Made by a program: the position numbers and the translations under genes. From assembly GCA_947479185.1 (NCBI GenBank), contig CANJYY010000088.1:1-8645 (forward strand): a stretch of DNA of 8,645 nucleotides. The letters are read 5' to 3'. Positions 7,561-8,645 of the stretch are shown here, in pieces. The stretch's first letter is position 1. The number at the start of each line of letters is the position of its first letter. Source of the stretch: Caulobacteraceae bacterium (GTDB taxonomy: Bacteria > Pseudomonadota > Alphaproteobacteria > Caulobacterales > Caulobacteraceae). Below the pieces are notes generated by a model that saw only the letters and a list, made by a program, of their open reading frames with translations, was not told the origin of the DNA and did no database searches.

Positions 7561-8124
7561 ATGGCCAAACCACCCGCGGCCACGCCCGGCGTCTGGGACC
7601 GCAAGTCCGTGCCTCTGGCCGCCACCGCGGTCGTCAAGCGGATCGAGGGTTTCTCGGCCACGCCCTATGACGACAACGGCGCCAAGCCCGGCGGCACCTG
7701 GACCATCGGCTATGGCACGATCATGATCGCCGGCGTCCGGGTCACGCCCCAGACGCCGCCGATCACCGAAGCCCGCGCCGTCGAACTGCTGATGAAGGAC
7801 ATGACCGGCGCGGCCGAGGCGGTGAACCGCCGCGTGCTGGTTCCGCTCAAGGAATTCCAGGCGGCGGCCCTGATTTCGTGGGTCTACAATCTGGGTGAGG
7901 GCAACCTGCGGTCATCGACCCTGCTCAAGCGGGTCAACGCCCGGGACTGGCCGGCGGTCCCCGGCGAGATCCGCAAATGGATCAACCAGGAGGGCAAGCC
8001 GCTTCTGGGGCTGCTGCGTCGCCGCTGGGCCGAGGCGGCCATCTTCCAGGGCATGGACGGGACCAACGCCTGCGTCCGGGCGTGGAACGAGATCGACGAC
8101 CTGGGCGACTGGCCGGCCTTCTAG
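7561..8124 (+). CDS. T4/P21-type lysozyme (glycoside hydrolase family 24), orphan endolysin-like
   Basis: Predicted muramidase of 187 residues that cuts the glycan strand of peptidoglycan. The GH24 catalytic triad is visible: E29 in RIEGFSATPY, D38 in YDDNG, and T48 in TWTIGYGT. The spacing Glu-7-Tyr-2-Asp matches T4 lysozyme (E11, Y18, D20), with four extra residues before the Thr. Further family marks are ALISWVYNLGEGNL, STLLKRVNARDW and the GLLRRRWAEA region near the end. A short Ala/Pro-rich N-terminus precedes the domain. I see no signal peptide or membrane anchor from either possible start, so export is unexplained. No holin, spanin or other phage gene is adjacent, and base composition resembles the neighbours. 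It may be a domesticated prophage endolysin, perhaps used for regulated lysis. A role in gene transfer agent release is conceivable but unsupported here. No gene symbol can be assigned. Confidence 0.88.
   Translation: MAKPPAATPGVWDRKSVPLAATAVVKRIEGFSATPYDDNGAKPGGTWTIGYGTIMIAGVRVTPQTPPITEARAVELLMKDMTGAAEAVNRRVLVPLKEFQAAALISWVYNLGEGNLRSSTLLKRVNARDWPAVPGEIRKWINQEGKPLLGLLRRRWAEAAIFQGMDGTNACVRAWNEIDDLGDWPAF
8121..8124. other. Shared palindromic stop codons of convergent genes
   Basis: The bases CTAG contain the TAG stop of the lysozyme gene (8122-8124) on the + strand and the TAG stop of mazG (8123-8121) on the - strand. There is no intergenic space and no terminator hairpin between the two genes. 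Confidence 0.95.
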
Positions 8125-8645
8125 CCCTTCTCGGCGGCCTTGGCCTCGTCCCACAGGGCGTCCATTTCGGCCAGGTCGGACATCTCCGGCGTCTTGCCCC
8201 GTTCGGCCAGCGCCGTCTCTATGTAGCCGAAGCGGCGGACGAACTTGGCGTTGGTGGCGCGCAGGGCGTCCTCGGGCTCGATGTCCAGCGTGCGCGCCAG
8301 GTTGGCGATGACGAACAGCACATCGCCCAGTTCGCCGCGCAGCTTTTCGATATCGCCGCCGGCCACCTCGGCCTTCAGCTCAGCGACCTCCTCGTCGAGC
8401 TTGTCGAGCACCTCGTTGACGCTCGGCCAGACGAAGCCGACCCGGGCGGCGCGCTTGGACAGCTTCACGGCGCGGGTCAGGGCGGGGAGGCCGACCGGCA
8501 CATCGTCGAGGATGCCGTGGCGTTCCTTGCCGGCCCGCTCCTGCTGCTTCAGCACCTCCCAGGCGACGGTCTGTTCACCGGCGGTGCGGTGGCTTTCGTC
8601 GCCGAACACATGCGGGTGCCGGCGGATCATCTTGTCGCTGATGGC
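8121..8645 (-). CDS. mazG: Nucleoside triphosphate pyrophosphohydrolase MazG, 5' end outside window
   Basis: Cytoplasmic housecleaning enzyme that hydrolyses NTPs or dNTPs, including damaged ones, to NMP plus PPi. The visible 174 residues are the C-terminal two thirds; E. coli MazG has 263 residues. The frame stays open to the window edge, reading AISDKMIRRHPHVFGD first. The Met at 8630 is therefore internal, because the preceding residues are conserved family sequence. IRRHPHVFGD is a MazG signature between the two MazG domains. The C-terminal domain has the metal-binding pattern EEVAE followed by ELGDVLF, that is EExxE and ExxD. It ends DEAKAAEKG. Transcription converges with the lysozyme gene, and the two stop codons share four bases. 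mazG near hfq-hflX is a common alphaproteobacterial arrangement. Confidence 0.94.
   Translation of the reverse strand, partial: AISDKMIRRHPHVFGDESHRTAGEQTVAWEVLKQQERAGKERHGILDDVPVGLPALTRAVKLSKRAARVGFVWPSVNEVLDKLDEEVAELKAEVAGGDIEKLRGELGDVLFVIANLARTLDIEPEDALRATNAKFVRRFGYIETALAERGKTPEMSDLAEMDALWDEAKAAEKG

Noticed and set aside
7561..8645. Prophage remnant around the lysozyme gene
   Set aside because: Neighbouring genes are ordinary chromosomal genes in conserved order, composition does not change, and no integrase, structural gene or repeat is present.

Overview
The window is an almost fully coding, GC-rich stretch of an alphaproteobacterial chromosome. Protein family content, gene order and the Caulobacter-like form of the NtrC, NtrX and Hfq proteins all point to the Caulobacteraceae (Caulobacter, Phenylobacterium or a close relative). 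This assignment comes from recognition, not from a database search.

Layout from left to right: the 3' nine tenths of ntrC (nitrogen response regulator), ntrY (membrane sensor kinase), ntrX (its response regulator), a D-amino-acid aminotransferase gene (dat), hfq (RNA chaperone), hflX (ribosome-splitting GTPase) and a small T4-type lysozyme gene all lie on the + strand. The 3' part of mazG (nucleotide pyrophosphohydrolase) lies on the - strand and converges on the lysozyme gene. Only three short gaps are non-coding: 1297-1353, 5830-5929 and 7492-7560. I see no tRNA, rRNA, CRISPR array, insertion sequence or clear rho-independent terminator.

The left half looks like one transcription unit. ntrY and ntrX overlap by 11 bases, and ntrX and dat share one base, so the aminotransferase should be translated in step with the NtrYX system. 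The 100-base gap before hfq carries the best promoter candidate in the window, followed by a hairpin in the predicted hfq leader. hfq starts with GTG; hflX most likely starts with TTG in a 4-base TTGA overlap with the hfq stop. The lysozyme gene has its own strong Shine-Dalgarno sequence. Its stop codon and the mazG stop codon share one CTAG palindrome.

The most notable biology is that both NtrC-family regulators keep their AAA+ ATPase motifs but have lost the GAFTGA loop that contacts sigma-54. Neither should be a conventional sigma-54 activator. This is known for some alphaproteobacterial NtrC and NtrX proteins, so it is not wholly new, but it is directly visible here. The orphan GH24 lysozyme, with no signal peptide and no holin beside it in a housekeeping neighbourhood, is the least explained gene. 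I found no convincing evidence of an entirely undescribed system.
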